From Archangiaceae bacterium (GTDB taxonomy: Bacteria; Myxococcota; Myxococcia; Myxococcales; Myxococcaceae): a stretch of DNA of 64,000 bases. Of the stretch, positions 17,548 to 26,015 are shown one piece after another. Made by a program: the position numbers and the translations under genes. The stretch covers positions 1 to 64,000 of the forward strand of contig JADJNS010000034.1 in assembly GCA_016714225.1 (NCBI GenBank). Direction: 5' to 3'. A model generated the notes under the pieces. That model had not been told where the DNA came from and searched no databases. It saw only the letters and a program-made list of their open reading frames with translations. Each line of letters starts with the position of its first letter. The first letter of the stretch is position 1.

Positions 17548-19176
17548 GTGTACCGCTGGCTGGTGATGGCCGGGCTCCTCGTGCCCGGTCTCGTCTACGC
17601 ACCCGTACGCCCTGAAGGGGTCGAGGCCAGCGCCACGCTCGAGCGCCGCGAGCCTGCCCCGCTGCCCAAGCCCAGGCTGATGGGCTTCGAGCTCGACGCC
17701 CAGCCGGGCGTGCGCGAGCGGCTCGAGGCGAGCGAGCTCGACGGAGGCAGCCCAGGCCGGGCAGATCAGATTTTCCCCGAACAGTACTCGACCGTCGACG
17801 GAGTCTTCACCTTCCGCGGCGGGCCCACCCGCACCGGCGGCGCGTTCGGCCTCATTCCCGCCAACCCCAAGAAGCTCGAGGTGGTCTGGTCGCACGCCAC
17901 CGAGCACGGCGAGGCTCCCTGGTTCGGAGGCGCCGGGTGGACGGGGCAACCCGTCATCGTGCGCTGGCCCGCGGTGATTCGGCACTCGATGCCCCGGCTC
18001 GGCCGCTACCGCGCCGACGAAGGCCTGGTCGAGGTCATTCAGGGCTCGCTCGACGGCCACGTCTACTTCCTCGACCTGTACAGCGGCGCGAAGACCCGCC
18101 AGCCCCTCGACACCGGCAACCCCATCAAGGGCAGCGTCTCGCTCGACCCGCGCGCGTTTCCCCTGCTGTTCGTGGGTCAGGGCATCCCCGGCAAGGCGAG
18201 CATCGGGCTGCGCGCGTACGAGCTGATTCACGACCGGCAGGTGTTCTTTCTGCCCGGCCACGACGAGCGCGCGCCGCGCAGGTGGTGGGGCGCCTTCGAC
18301 AGCTCGGGCCTGCTCAACCGCAAGACCGACACCTACGTGGTCGGTGGCGAGAACGGCCTCGTCTACACCATCGCGCTGCACACCGACTTCGACCCCATCG
18401 ACCTCACCCTCTCGGTGAAGCCCGAAATCTCGCGCTACCGCTACGCCAACGCGCGCCACGACGCCGAGCGCCTGGGCGTCGAGAGCTCGCTCAGCGTGGT
18501 GCAGAACCTGGCCTTCTTCGCCGACAACAGCGGCCTGATTCAGGCGGTCGACCTGCGCACCTGGGACCCCCTCTGGGTGTTCGACGCCGGAGACGACACC
18601 GACGCCAGCGTCACCGTCGACTGGCCGGCGCTCTACACCGCCTGCGAGGTCGACCGGCACGGAGTGAAGGGCCAGGCCCACCTGCGCAAGCTCGACGCCC
18701 GCACCGGGTCTCTGCTGTGGACGAAGAGCTACGCCTGCGAAGGCACCCTCGAGCCGGTGAAGCACCAGGCCGGGGTGTTCGCCACCAACGTGGTGGGGCG
18801 CGGCGACGTGGCCGACCTGGTCTTCTTCACCCTCTCGCGCTGCCCGGGCGGCAAGCAGGGTGCGGTGGTGGCGCTCGACAAAGAGACGGGCAAAGAGGTG
18901 TGGCGCTTCGAGCTGCCGCTGTTCAGCTGGTCCTCGCCCACCCTGCTCACCGACGTCACCGGCAAGTCGTGGCTCTTGCAGGGCGGCATCGGCGGCGTGG
19001 TGCGCCTGCTCGACGCGCGCTCGGGCAAGCAGGCGGCGCAGGCCCAGCTGGTGGGAGACATCGAGGCGTCTCCGGCGGTGTTCGACGACCGCATCGTGCT
19101 GGGCACCCGCGCCGACCGCATCTACGGCCTGCGCGTGCGCGGCGACGCCCGAATGGCCGCAGCGGGCCAGCGCTGA
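17548..19176 (+). CDS. Exported PQQ-like beta-propeller protein
   Basis: The 542-residue protein starts with a hydrophobic export signal (VYRWLVMAGLLVPGLVYA). The GTG at 17548 is chosen because a purine-rich GGGGGAGA lies 10 bases upstream. Repeated blades of the PQQ/quinoprotein type follow: LVEVIQGSLDGHVYFLDLY, TYVVGGENGLVYTIAL, GLIQAVDLRTWDPLWVFDAG, GAVVALDKETGKEVWRFEL and GVVRLLDARSGKQAAQA. Such propellers are often ligand-binding scaffolds (BamB-like) and only sometimes bind PQQ. Catalytic dehydrogenase residues were not recognised. The gene ends just before a dispersed repeat. Confidence 0.82.
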   Translation: MYRWLVMAGLLVPGLVYAPVRPEGVEASATLERREPAPLPKPRLMGFELDAQPGVRERLEASELDGGSPGRADQIFPEQYSTVDGVFTFRGGPTRTGGAFGLIPANPKKLEVVWSHATEHGEAPWFGGAGWTGQPVIVRWPAVIRHSMPRLGRYRADEGLVEVIQGSLDGHVYFLDLYSGAKTRQPLDTGNPIKGSVSLDPRAFPLLFVGQGIPGKASIGLRAYELIHDRQVFFLPGHDERAPRRWWGAFDSSGLLNRKTDTYVVGGENGLVYTIALHTDFDPIDLTLSVKPEISRYRYANARHDAERLGVESSLSVVQNLAFFADNSGLIQAVDLRTWDPLWVFDAGDDTDASVTVDWPALYTACEVDRHGVKGQAHLRKLDARTGSLLWTKSYACEGTLEPVKHQAGVFATNVVGRGDVADLVFFTLSRCPGGKQGAVVALDKETGKEVWRFELPLFSWSSPTLLTDVTGKSWLLQGGIGGVVRLLDARSGKQAAQAQLVGDIEASPAVFDDRIVLGTRADRIYGLRVRGDARMAAAGQR

Positions 19177-19189
19177 CCCGCCTGCGACA

Positions 19190-19350
19190 CCGCGCAGGGT
19201 GAGCCTGTCGAACCCTGCGGTCGCTCGCCGGAGACTCCGGCACAGATACTCCATCGTATTCGCCGCGCGCGGTGCCGCTTGAAGCCTGGAGTATGCGGCG
19301 CTGTGCCTCGAGCTGCGACGGCAGGGTTCGACAGGCTCACCCTGCGCGCG
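19190..19350. repeat. Dispersed REP-like element, family A copy 1
   Basis: Outer arms GCAGGGTGAGCCTGTCGAAC (19195 on) and its inverted counterpart (ending at 19346) enclose a core with CAGATACTCCATCGTA and TGGAGTATGCGGCG. The whole element can fold into a large stem. The core recurs at 50650-50720 and, inverted, at 56770-56830. It lies between the propeller gene stop and the SNF2 gene. REP-type elements with GTCGAAC ends are widespread in bacteria; this core is not one I recognise. Confidence 0.8.
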
Positions 19351-19357
19351 CTCGTAC

Positions 19358-22300
19358 TTGCGAAGCGTGACACGGCCGACTCACCTCCCCTGGCCGGGCT
19401 TGCTTTTGCCCGCCCAGTGGACGACAGCTAGGCTCTTCACCGCTGAGGGCCCTCTGACCGCCAAAGTCTCGACCGCCGCGCCGAAGCTCCCGCCGACTGC
19501 CCGCCCTCACGCGCCCCTCTCTGCCGAGCTGAAGGCGCTCGCCGCGCAGCTCGAGGCCGAGCACCCCGGCGACCGCGCCTTCGCGGCCGGCCTCGCCGCC
19601 GCCCTCACCCGCACCGAGCGGATGAAAGACGAGAACCGCCCCGCCGCGCTGCAGCGCTTCGCCGGCGACTACGTGGCCTCGAAGCTGGGCCTCACCGAGA
19701 AGTCGCACGCCACCCTGGGCAACGCGCTGGGCAAGCACCCCGGCATTCGCAAGGCCCTCATCGAGCTGCTCGAGCAGTTCCCCCGGAACCCGGCGTTCGT
19801 GAAGGGCCTGCGCGCCGAGCTGCGCCACGTGTTTCCCGAGCTGGCCGGGCGGCACGGTCGACCCAGCGATGCCGAGCGCCTCTCCCTCTTGAACGGGTAC
19901 GCCAACGCCTTCGCGCTCACCGCCGACGCGATGGCGCCCAAGGTCTACGCGCAGTTTCAAGAGCTCGCCGCCCAGCACCCGCACGACGAAGACTACCTGC
20001 GCGGCCTGCGCGAGCTGGTGCGCGCGTTTCCCCACCGCAAGTCGCTGAGCGGCAGCATGACCGCCGACGATGCGCTGTCGGCGCTGCGCCGCTACGACGC
20101 TTCGTTCACCCAGGCGCAGGCCCTGCAGCACACGGTGGTCAGTCACGGCGTCGACCGCAAGGTGGCCGACCCGGCGCCCGCCGCGGGCGAGAAGCCCTAC
20201 TCGAACAACGCCTACGCCCAGCTCACCAAGGCGTTCTCCAAAGACGCGCTGGCCTTCTTCGACCTCTACGGCACCATGCAAGACGTCGCGCGCGGGCAGC
20301 CGATGCCGGCCGACCTGGGCGCGCGCATCGACGCCGCGGTGGGCGAGCTCAACCGGCTGGTGGCTCCCGACGGCAAGCGCGTCAGCCCCGACGTGCTCAA
20401 CGACGCGCGGCGCGGCGGCGAAGAGCTGAAAGGCCTGCTGGCCAAGATGGCGCCCGATGCGGCGGCGCGAAGCCCTCAGCTGCTCGACCGCTTCCGCGTG
20501 AAGTACCAGTCGCTGATGCTGGGGCTGGCGCGCGACAAGGGCGTCGAGCTCACCCAGATTTCCCGCGAGCAGGGCACCTGGGGCGACTTCCGGGTGATGA
20601 CCGAGCGGCAGAGCAGGTTCGCCGCCCTCGCCGCGCAAGACCCCCAGCTGGCCGGCATCATCGAGCAGAAGAAGCTCACCTACCGGCAGATCGACGAGGC
20701 CATTCAGCGCGAGGTGGTCAAAGACGGCCGCGTGCCGCGCGACGTCGAGCTGATGGGCCGCATCGTCACGCTGGGCGCGAGCGCCGATGACCCGCGCGAC
20801 GTGCTGGTCTACGACTTCGATGGAAAGAAACGCACCATCGACGAGTTCAAGGAGCACCGCCTTCGCTTCATCGACTCGATGAAGCGGCTGGCCAAGGAGC
20901 CCGACGAGACCGAGGTGCCCTTGAGCACGCTGCGCTCGGTGAGCCCCGCGCAGCTCGAGGCGCTCGAGGGCCCCACCGAGTCGGTGGCGCTCACCGACGA
21001 CAAGGCGAAGACCTCGGGCCTCACCTGCATCTACGACACCCGGTGGGACGGCGAGCAGCGGGTGGTGGTCTCGGGCCGCTTCAAGGGCGTGTACCTGGAC
21101 GACCTCATCAACGCCAACGGGCGGCTGATCGAAGGCACCGCGTTCACCTACGACAACCGCACCGGCGCCACCCACGGCGTGCCGGTGAAGACGAACCTCA
21201 AAGACCGCGAGCCGTACGTCACCCTGGTGCAGGTCAAAGAGCGCGGCGTGCTGAAGGACAAGCTGTTCGTGCGCCTGCCCGGCATGCAGGGAGAGTGGAC
21301 CGAAGTTCGCCGTCGCCTGCGCGCGCTCACCGAGGGCCGCGGCGCGGTGCCGACCATTCAGTACCAGCAGGGCTCGAAGAACACCGCGTTCTATTTCGAC
21401 GCCAAAGACTTCGCGGCGGTGAAAGACGCGCTGAGCGGCATGTCGCTGTCGGGCGCCGCCCTCGGCCACGTGAAGGGCTACTTCGACGCGCTCACCGTCG
21501 CCGACCGCGCGGTCAACGCGCGCAACGTCGAGAACTTCAGCGAGAAGTTCCTCCCCGGCCTGAAGCCCGACGTGAAGCTGCTCACCCCGCAGAAAGAAGC
21601 GATGGCCTGGCTCGAGGCCAACGGCAACCGCGGGGTGGTGGCGCTCGACACCGGCATCGGCAAGACGCTGCTGGCGATCAGCCAGATGCAGAAGCTGCTG
21701 CGCGACGGCTACGACGGCGAGGGCGACTCGAACGGGCGCTTCATCTACGTGTGCCCCAAGTCGCTGCGCGGCAACGTCATCTCCGAGATTCACAAGTTCC
21801 TCGAGCCCGACGACGCCGCGAAGCTGATCGACCGGCTCGACGTGGTCTCGTACGAAGACCTGGCCAGGGCCACCAAGGCCGGCGAGCTCGACGGCAGGCC
21901 GTTCGACCCGAAGAAGTACGTGTCGGCGTTCTTCGACGAGACGCAAGAGGTGAACCGCGACACCGGCTCGCAGAAGTCGCGCGCCGCGCTGGGCTTCGAC
22001 AACCCGCGCAAGGTCTGTCTCACCGCGTCGCCCATGGAGCAGAACCCCATGGAGGCGTACGTGCTCAACTGCATCGCCGCGAACATCGACCTGCGCGACC
22101 CCCAGCAGCGCAAAGCCCACCTGACAGACATGAAGCGCTTCAAGGAGCGCTACTGCGAGACGCTCGGCGGTCGCATCGTGGGCGTGAAGAAAGACCCGCT
22201 GGTGCGGCAAGAGCTCGCCACCTGGGTGAAGCAGAACGTGTTCTTCCGCGACAAGCGCGAGGTGCCCGAGTTCGCGCTCCCTCAGCTGCGGCGCCACAGC

Positions 22301-23392
22301 CGCCCGGTGGTGATGAGCGAAGAGCACGAGAAGCTCTACGAGAAGCACCTCACCGGCTTCAAGTCGGCGATGCGCGCGCTGGTCTCGACCTTCCGCGACA
22401 AGGGGCTGCTCGTCGATGCGGTCGACGACGACGGCAACCCGGTCAAGCGCATGAACCCGGCCGCGCGCAGCGCGCAGCTGCGGGCCATGTCCGACACGCA
22501 GGTGAAGGCGCGGCTGAAAGAGCTGCGGCTCTTGGCCACCGCGCCGGCGCTCGCGATTCCCGACGAGGTGGCGAAGAACGCCGCCGACCCGAAGAACGCG
22601 AAGCTGATTTCGCAGTACCAGGCGCTCGGCACGCCGGTCATCGACGCCGCGGTCGACCGGTTTCGCGCGCGGCTGCGCGGCTCGCCGCAGAGCCGGGCCG
22701 CGGTGTTCTCGGAGAACCGCAAGGTGGTGCTGGCCTCGGCCGAGAAGCTCTCGCTGGCGGTGCCCGGTACCGTGCACGCCGCCTGCCTGTCCGACCGCAT
22801 CGTGCTGTTCAAGAACGGCAAGCAGCTCGACAGCTACGCCGGGCACTCGCTGCCCTTCGTGCCGCGCGAGTACCGCAAGGACCCGAGCAAGCGCGCCAAC
22901 GGCGGTGAGAACCGGGTGTGGCGCAAGAACGAGTGGCAGCAGTTCGCGATTCGCGAGCTCTTGCTCAACGACCGCAACGTGAAGAGCCTGTCGATGCTGG
23001 GGCAGACCTACCAGCAGGGCTTCAACCTGCAGCCGCTGGACACCGTGATGCACCTCGACCTGGTGATGAACGCGCAAGACGTGCAGCAGCGCGAGGCGCG
23101 GGTGTGGCGCCAGGGCAACCTGAGCTCGGACGTCGACATCGACACCTTCGTGCCGACCTTCGCCGACCCCAAGAGCACGCTCGACCTGACGGTGGGGCAG
23201 CTCGACGAGGCCTACGTGGCGCTGTACGAAGAAATCTTCGACCAGATGATCAAAGAGTCGCAGCAGACCGAGCTGGGCAAAGAGTGGTTCGGCGACATCG
23301 CGCACCGCGAGGCCTCGCGGCTCAAGGTCAGCGCTGACCGGCTCGAGCTGTTCTTGTCTCCGTACCTGTCGAAGGTGGCGAAGGCGGCATGA
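19358..23392 (+). CDS. Giant SNF2-like superfamily 2 ATPase
   Basis: The frame encodes up to 1344 residues. The last 600 form a helicase-type ATPase: Q-like motif LLTPQKEAMAWL, Walker A DTGIGKTLLAI (near residue 766), Walker B FFDETQEV (near 860), motif III CLTASPMEQNP (near 888) and motif VI QREARVWRQGN (near 1245). QREARVWRQGN is the arginine-finger motif of SNF2/RapA proteins. The first 700 residues are helical then mixed and match no domain I recognise; no nuclease or methylase motif is visible. The start is uncertain (TTG 19358, GTG 19367; the first Met is at 19622). The product could remodel DNA-protein complexes. It is coupled by an ATGA overlap to a small acidic protein. Function unknown; defence or mobile-element control are possibilities. 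Confidence 0.8.
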   Translation: MRSVTRPTHLPWPGLLLPAQWTTARLFTAEGPLTAKVSTAAPKLPPTARPHAPLSAELKALAAQLEAEHPGDRAFAAGLAAALTRTERMKDENRPAALQRFAGDYVASKLGLTEKSHATLGNALGKHPGIRKALIELLEQFPRNPAFVKGLRAELRHVFPELAGRHGRPSDAERLSLLNGYANAFALTADAMAPKVYAQFQELAAQHPHDEDYLRGLRELVRAFPHRKSLSGSMTADDALSALRRYDASFTQAQALQHTVVSHGVDRKVADPAPAAGEKPYSNNAYAQLTKAFSKDALAFFDLYGTMQDVARGQPMPADLGARIDAAVGELNRLVAPDGKRVSPDVLNDARRGGEELKGLLAKMAPDAAARSPQLLDRFRVKYQSLMLGLARDKGVELTQISREQGTWGDFRVMTERQSRFAALAAQDPQLAGIIEQKKLTYRQIDEAIQREVVKDGRVPRDVELMGRIVTLGASADDPRDVLVYDFDGKKRTIDEFKEHRLRFIDSMKRLAKEPDETEVPLSTLRSVSPAQLEALEGPTESVALTDDKAKTSGLTCIYDTRWDGEQRVVVSGRFKGVYLDDLINANGRLIEGTAFTYDNRTGATHGVPVKTNLKDREPYVTLVQVKERGVLKDKLFVRLPGMQGEWTEVRRRLRALTEGRGAVPTIQYQQGSKNTAFYFDAKDFAAVKDALSGMSLSGAALGHVKGYFDALTVADRAVNARNVENFSEKFLPGLKPDVKLLTPQKEAMAWLEANGNRGVVALDTGIGKTLLAISQMQKLLRDGYDGEGDSNGRFIYVCPKSLRGNVISEIHKFLEPDDAAKLIDRLDVVSYEDLARATKAGELDGRPFDPKKYVSAFFDETQEVNRDTGSQKSRAALGFDNPRKVCLTASPMEQNPMEAYVLNCIAANIDLRDPQQRKAHLTDMKRFKERYCETLGGRIVGVKKDPLVRQELATWVKQNVFFRDKREVPEFALPQLRRHSRPVVMSEEHEKLYEKHLTGFKSAMRALVSTFRDKGLLVDAVDDDGNPVKRMNPAARSAQLRAMSDTQVKARLKELRLLATAPALAIPDEVAKNAADPKNAKLISQYQALGTPVIDAAVDRFRARLRGSPQSRAAVFSENRKVVLASAEKLSLAVPGTVHAACLSDRIVLFKNGKQLDSYAGHSLPFVPREYRKDPSKRANGGENRVWRKNEWQQFAIRELLLNDRNVKSLSMLGQTYQQGFNLQPLDTVMHLDLVMNAQDVQQREARVWRQGNLSSDVDIDTFVPTFADPKSTLDLTVGQLDEAYVALYEEIFDQMIKESQQTELGKEWFGDIAHREASRLKVSADRLELFLSPYLSKVAKAA

Positions 23393-23637
23393 GCGTCGAA
23401 GAGCCCAAGGACGTCGCCGAGTGGAAGGCGCACCTCGACGGGCTGTCGGGGCTCGAGCTGCGAGACAAGGCCCAGGCCGCGAACTCGATGCAGTTCGTCG
23501 AGCTGCTGCAAGAAGACGGGTTCTCGGCCGACGACATCGAGGCCATCTTCGTGCTCATCGCCAAGCGCCTGGTGGCGAACGGCCAGGTGCCGCCGTTCGA
23601 TGGGCTGTACGACTACTCCGAGCTCGCGCGCCGCTGA
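23389..23637 (+). CDS. Small acidic partner protein of the SNF2-like ATPase
   Basis: This 82-residue acidic protein is predicted to be helical, with no recognised domain (VAEWKAHLDGLSGLELRDKA; DDIEAIFVLIAKRLVANGQ). Its ATG overlaps the ATPase stop (ATGA), the arrangement expected for subunits made in fixed ratio. Its size, charge and coupling suggest a regulatory or assembly subunit of the SNF2-like protein (inference). A rejected alternative is a chance ORF: the codon pattern (G/C third positions) matches the neighbours and no better frame exists. A long-hairpin repeat begins 22 bases after its stop. Confidence 0.75.
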   Translation: MSVEEPKDVAEWKAHLDGLSGLELRDKAQAANSMQFVELLQEDGFSADDIEAIFVLIAKRLVANGQVPPFDGLYDYSELARR

Positions 23638-23658
23638 AGGTTCACGCTGCGTGGCTGG

Positions 23659-23976
23659 CGCTGCCACGGTGAGTCGGTGCAGGGCAGGCTCTACACACGC
23701 CGACGGCCCGGCAGGGTCAGGCCAAAGTTCAGGGTTCTCGGCCAGGGGATTGGTGGGGGCCAGGGCAGTGGGTTGGGGGCCAGTTCAGGGCTTTGGAGGG
23801 GCGAGGCAACGGCGCTGCCCCTGCCGGGCCGAATACCCTGCCCCCACCCCAAGCCCTGCCCTTGCGCGAGCCGACCCCTGGCCGGAAAGCCTGAACCCTT
23901 GGCCTGACCCTGCCGGGCCAGCACCCTTTGGAGCAGCGCTCGCCCGTTCGACCGCTTCAGACGCCTCCGCTCGGCG
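23659..23976. repeat. Long-hairpin dispersed repeat, family B copy 1
   Basis: This occupies most of the gap between two convergent genes (23638-24031). Arms at 23706-23775 and 23855-23918 are near-perfect inverted copies; the outermost 18 bases, GCCCGGCAGGGTCAGGCC, pair exactly with the other arm. The central part is also G-rich on one side and C-rich on the other. A second copy lies at 46640-46938 with about 85-90 percent identity by eye. No ORF in it has coding character. Possible roles are a bidirectional terminator, a non-autonomous mobile element or a structured RNA. Confidence 0.85.
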
Positions 23977-24031
23977 CCTCATTGCTCGCATCGAACGAGC
24001 AACGCCCACCTGACGCCGACTCAGCGCCGCT

Positions 24032-24925
24032 TCAGAAATCCAAGTGAATGTGGTCGGTCTCGCTGTTGCGGAAGCCGCCGTGCCGCGCGGCGATCGACGT
24101 CACCATGCCGGTGTTGACCAGCGCCAGGTCGACCGCGGTGCCGTGGTAGTGGTTCGAGTTGGGCGAGTGGGTGCCGCCGGTCAGCGCGTTGATTTGAATG
24201 TGCCCGTGCCGCGACATGTCGACCAGCGCCTGCATCATGCTCAGCTTGGGCGTCGCGTGCCGAATGCTGGTGTTGGTGCCGTCGACCCTGGCCGCGTGGT
24301 GGGTGGCCAGCAGCACCAGGTTCTTGCGGTCGCTGCCGGTCGACAGCCCCGACCAGAACGACACGTTCGGTGAGTTGAGCAGCAGCCGCGCGCAGCCCGC
24401 CACGGTCTTGGTGTCGCCGATGAGGTGGTCGACCGGCGCGAGGCCCACTGCGTGGCGCATGCGGTTGGTGCCGCGCACCGTGTCGCTGCGAAGCTCGGCG
24501 GCCTTCAGGTGCGCGCGCGCGGTGTGGGTGTGCTTCTTGACGGCCTTCGCGTCGGCCTTCAGCTCGCGGTGGTCGTGGCTCACCACCCGGGTGTCGTGCG
24601 TCACCTCTTTCGCCTTGGCGGCGATGCGCTCGTCGAAGCTCTTGGTGGTGTCGCGCTTCTGCTGGTCGAGCCCCGCCAGCTGCATCGACAGAATGGGGTT
24701 CGTCGGGTCGAGCAGCGGGTTGGCGGCGATGACGTTCTGACGCTCTTGCTCGATGCGGGCGAGCGCGTCGGCCTTCTGGTGCTTGAGCGTGGTGACCGCG
24801 CCGCGGTCTTTCGTCAGCTCGGCCTGGTCCTTCTTCAGGTCCTTCTTGTCGCTCTTCAGCTCGGTCTTCGACTTGTCGAGGCGCTTCACGTCGGAGTTGA
24901 AGCGACGAACCGCGGCGGAGGTCAT
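24032..24925 (-). CDS. Coiled-coil protein with DD-peptidase-like C-terminal domain
   Basis: This 297-residue protein has no signal peptide. Residues 10-75 and 95-145 are strongly charged coiled coils. The C-terminal 100 residues carry the metal-binding pattern of the Hedgehog/DD-peptidase (M15-type) fold: NSNHYHGTAVDLAL (SxHxxGxAxD-like) and a final DHIHLDF. Fold members cleave peptidoglycan peptides using zinc. Without a recognisable export signal it could be a phage- or secretion-system-delivered lysin, or be released by lysis (inference). The ATG at 24925 is clear. It lies next to the SNF2 pair but converges on it across the family B repeat, so a functional link is unproven. Confidence 0.72.
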   Translation of the reverse strand: MTSAAVRRFNSDVKRLDKSKTELKSDKKDLKKDQAELTKDRGAVTTLKHQKADALARIEQERQNVIAANPLLDPTNPILSMQLAGLDQQKRDTTKSFDERIAAKAKEVTHDTRVVSHDHRELKADAKAVKKHTHTARAHLKAAELRSDTVRGTNRMRHAVGLAPVDHLIGDTKTVAGCARLLLNSPNVSFWSGLSTGSDRKNLVLLATHHAARVDGTNTSIRHATPKLSMMQALVDMSRHGHIQINALTGGTHSPNSNHYHGTAVDLALVNTGMVTSIAARHGGFRNSETDHIHLDF

Positions 24926-25061
24926 GCGCCCTCGATGAGCAAGCGGCGATCCGCCCCGGGGTTGGCTCCAACTCTGCGAAAGCGCGCCCTTCTCGAGTCA
25001 CCTGGGCGGAACCTGTCGCCTGCGGTGGACAGGGCTCCGGTGTGTCATGGCGACGAAAGAC

Positions 25062-25100
25062 GACGGCCCCGGCGCTCTATCAAAGAGCACCGGGGCCGTC
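25062..25100 (-). terminator. Intrinsic-terminator-like hairpin after the TPR/HEAT gene
   Basis: A 17-bp inverted repeat with one mismatch (arms 25062-25078 and 25084-25100) and a 5-nt loop ATCAA lies 25 bases after the stop at 25125. On the minus strand it is followed by a short pyrimidine run (GTCTTTCG). It most likely ends transcription of the upstream minus-strand gene. Confidence 0.75.
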
Positions 25101-25124
25101 TGAGCTCATCGCAGCAATGTGCCT

Positions 25125-25895
25125 TCAGCGGCGCGCGAGAATCTTCTTCTGCGCGTCTTCGGGGCTGCTGCGCAGACACGAGATGCGGTACCACGGCGTC
25201 TCGGCCTCATCGCGCTTGTCGGCGGCGCGCAGGGCGGCGATGGCGCTCTTGTCGCCGAACGTGCCCAGCTTCTCGACCGCGTTGCGCCGCACGTCGCAGT
25301 CGTCTTCACGCGTGTCGGCGACCCACAGCGACAACCAGTCGCCCCGCTGCGCCTTGCCGAGCTTGTCGAGCGCGGCCACCGCGCCGGTGCGCACCGGGTG
25401 GCGCTTGTCGCCCACCAGCTTGCGCAGGCCGGCTTCGGCGCCCACCACCTTGCGCTTCACGATGACGTTGTACGCGGCGGCCTGCTGCGCGGTGCCGAAG
25501 CAGCTCACCAGGTTGGTCGCCACCCGGTCGCTCTGCAGCCTGGGGTCGAGGCCCAACGCGGTGTCGTACGCCCCCAGCGCCAGCTCACGCTTGCCCTGGT
25601 CGAACGCCATGTGCGCCAGGTCGAGCTGCAGCGCGGCATTCTTGGGCTCCTTCGCCGCCGCCACCTTGAGCTGCTCGAGGGTAGGCGCTGCGCCCACCTT
25701 CTGGTTCACCAGGTCGACCACCTTCAGGTCGGGGCGGAACACGGCGACCGCCGCCACGGCCCCCACCACCAGCACGCCCAGGCTGAGGCCCACAGCGACA
25801 ACCCGCCGTGAACTGCCCCGCTTGGCGCTCTTCGCCACCTCGGCAATCTTCGCCATCCCCGTCTTCAGAATGGTGCTCTTGTCGGTCTTGGCCAT
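25125..25895 (-). CDS. Membrane-anchored TPR/HEAT-like repeat protein
   Basis: This 256-residue protein has a basic cytoplasmic N-terminus, one membrane segment (about residues 30-52, RRVVAVGLSLGVLVVGAVAA), a TPR-like stretch (AAKEPKNAALQLDLAHMAFD) and then HEAT/armadillo-like repeats (HPVRTGAVAALDKLG; CDVRRNAVEKLGTFGDKSAI). Such repeats bind other proteins, and no enzyme motif is present. It may be a scaffold on the outer face of the inner membrane. The ATG at 25895 is preceded by AGGAGG-like purines (TGCAAGGAGGATGT on the minus strand), a strong ribosome site. A terminator hairpin follows the stop. Confidence 0.75.
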   Translation of the reverse strand: MAKTDKSTILKTGMAKIAEVAKSAKRGSSRRVVAVGLSLGVLVVGAVAAVAVFRPDLKVVDLVNQKVGAAPTLEQLKVAAAKEPKNAALQLDLAHMAFDQGKRELALGAYDTALGLDPRLQSDRVATNLVSCFGTAQQAAAYNVIVKRKVVGAEAGLRKLVGDKRHPVRTGAVAALDKLGKAQRGDWLSLWVADTREDDCDVRRNAVEKLGTFGDKSAIAALRAADKRDEAETPWYRISCLRSSPEDAQKKILARR

Positions 25896-25982
25896 ACATC
25901 CTCCTTGCTTGTGGAAGAATCGAAGGTGCCATCGCCGACGAAGCGAGACAAGTTTCTACAGGTCGATTCGTCGGTGTAGCGC

Positions 25983-26015
25983 CGACAATCACACACATCG
26001 TGCGTGTGATTGCGG
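25983..26015 (-). terminator. Hairpin ending the five-lipoprotein operon
   Basis: CAATCACAC (25986-25994) pairs perfectly with GTGTGATTG (26004-26012), and an outer CCG/CGG extends the stem with one bulged A. It begins directly after the stop codon of the last operon gene (TAG, 26018-26016). No T run follows, so its strength as an intrinsic terminator is uncertain. Confidence 0.65.

Noticed and set aside
19337..23305. A 1322-residue minus-strand frame over the SNF2-like gene
   Set aside because: Val/His/Leu/Arg-rich shadow with no motif; the plus-strand frame has all ATPase motifs in order.
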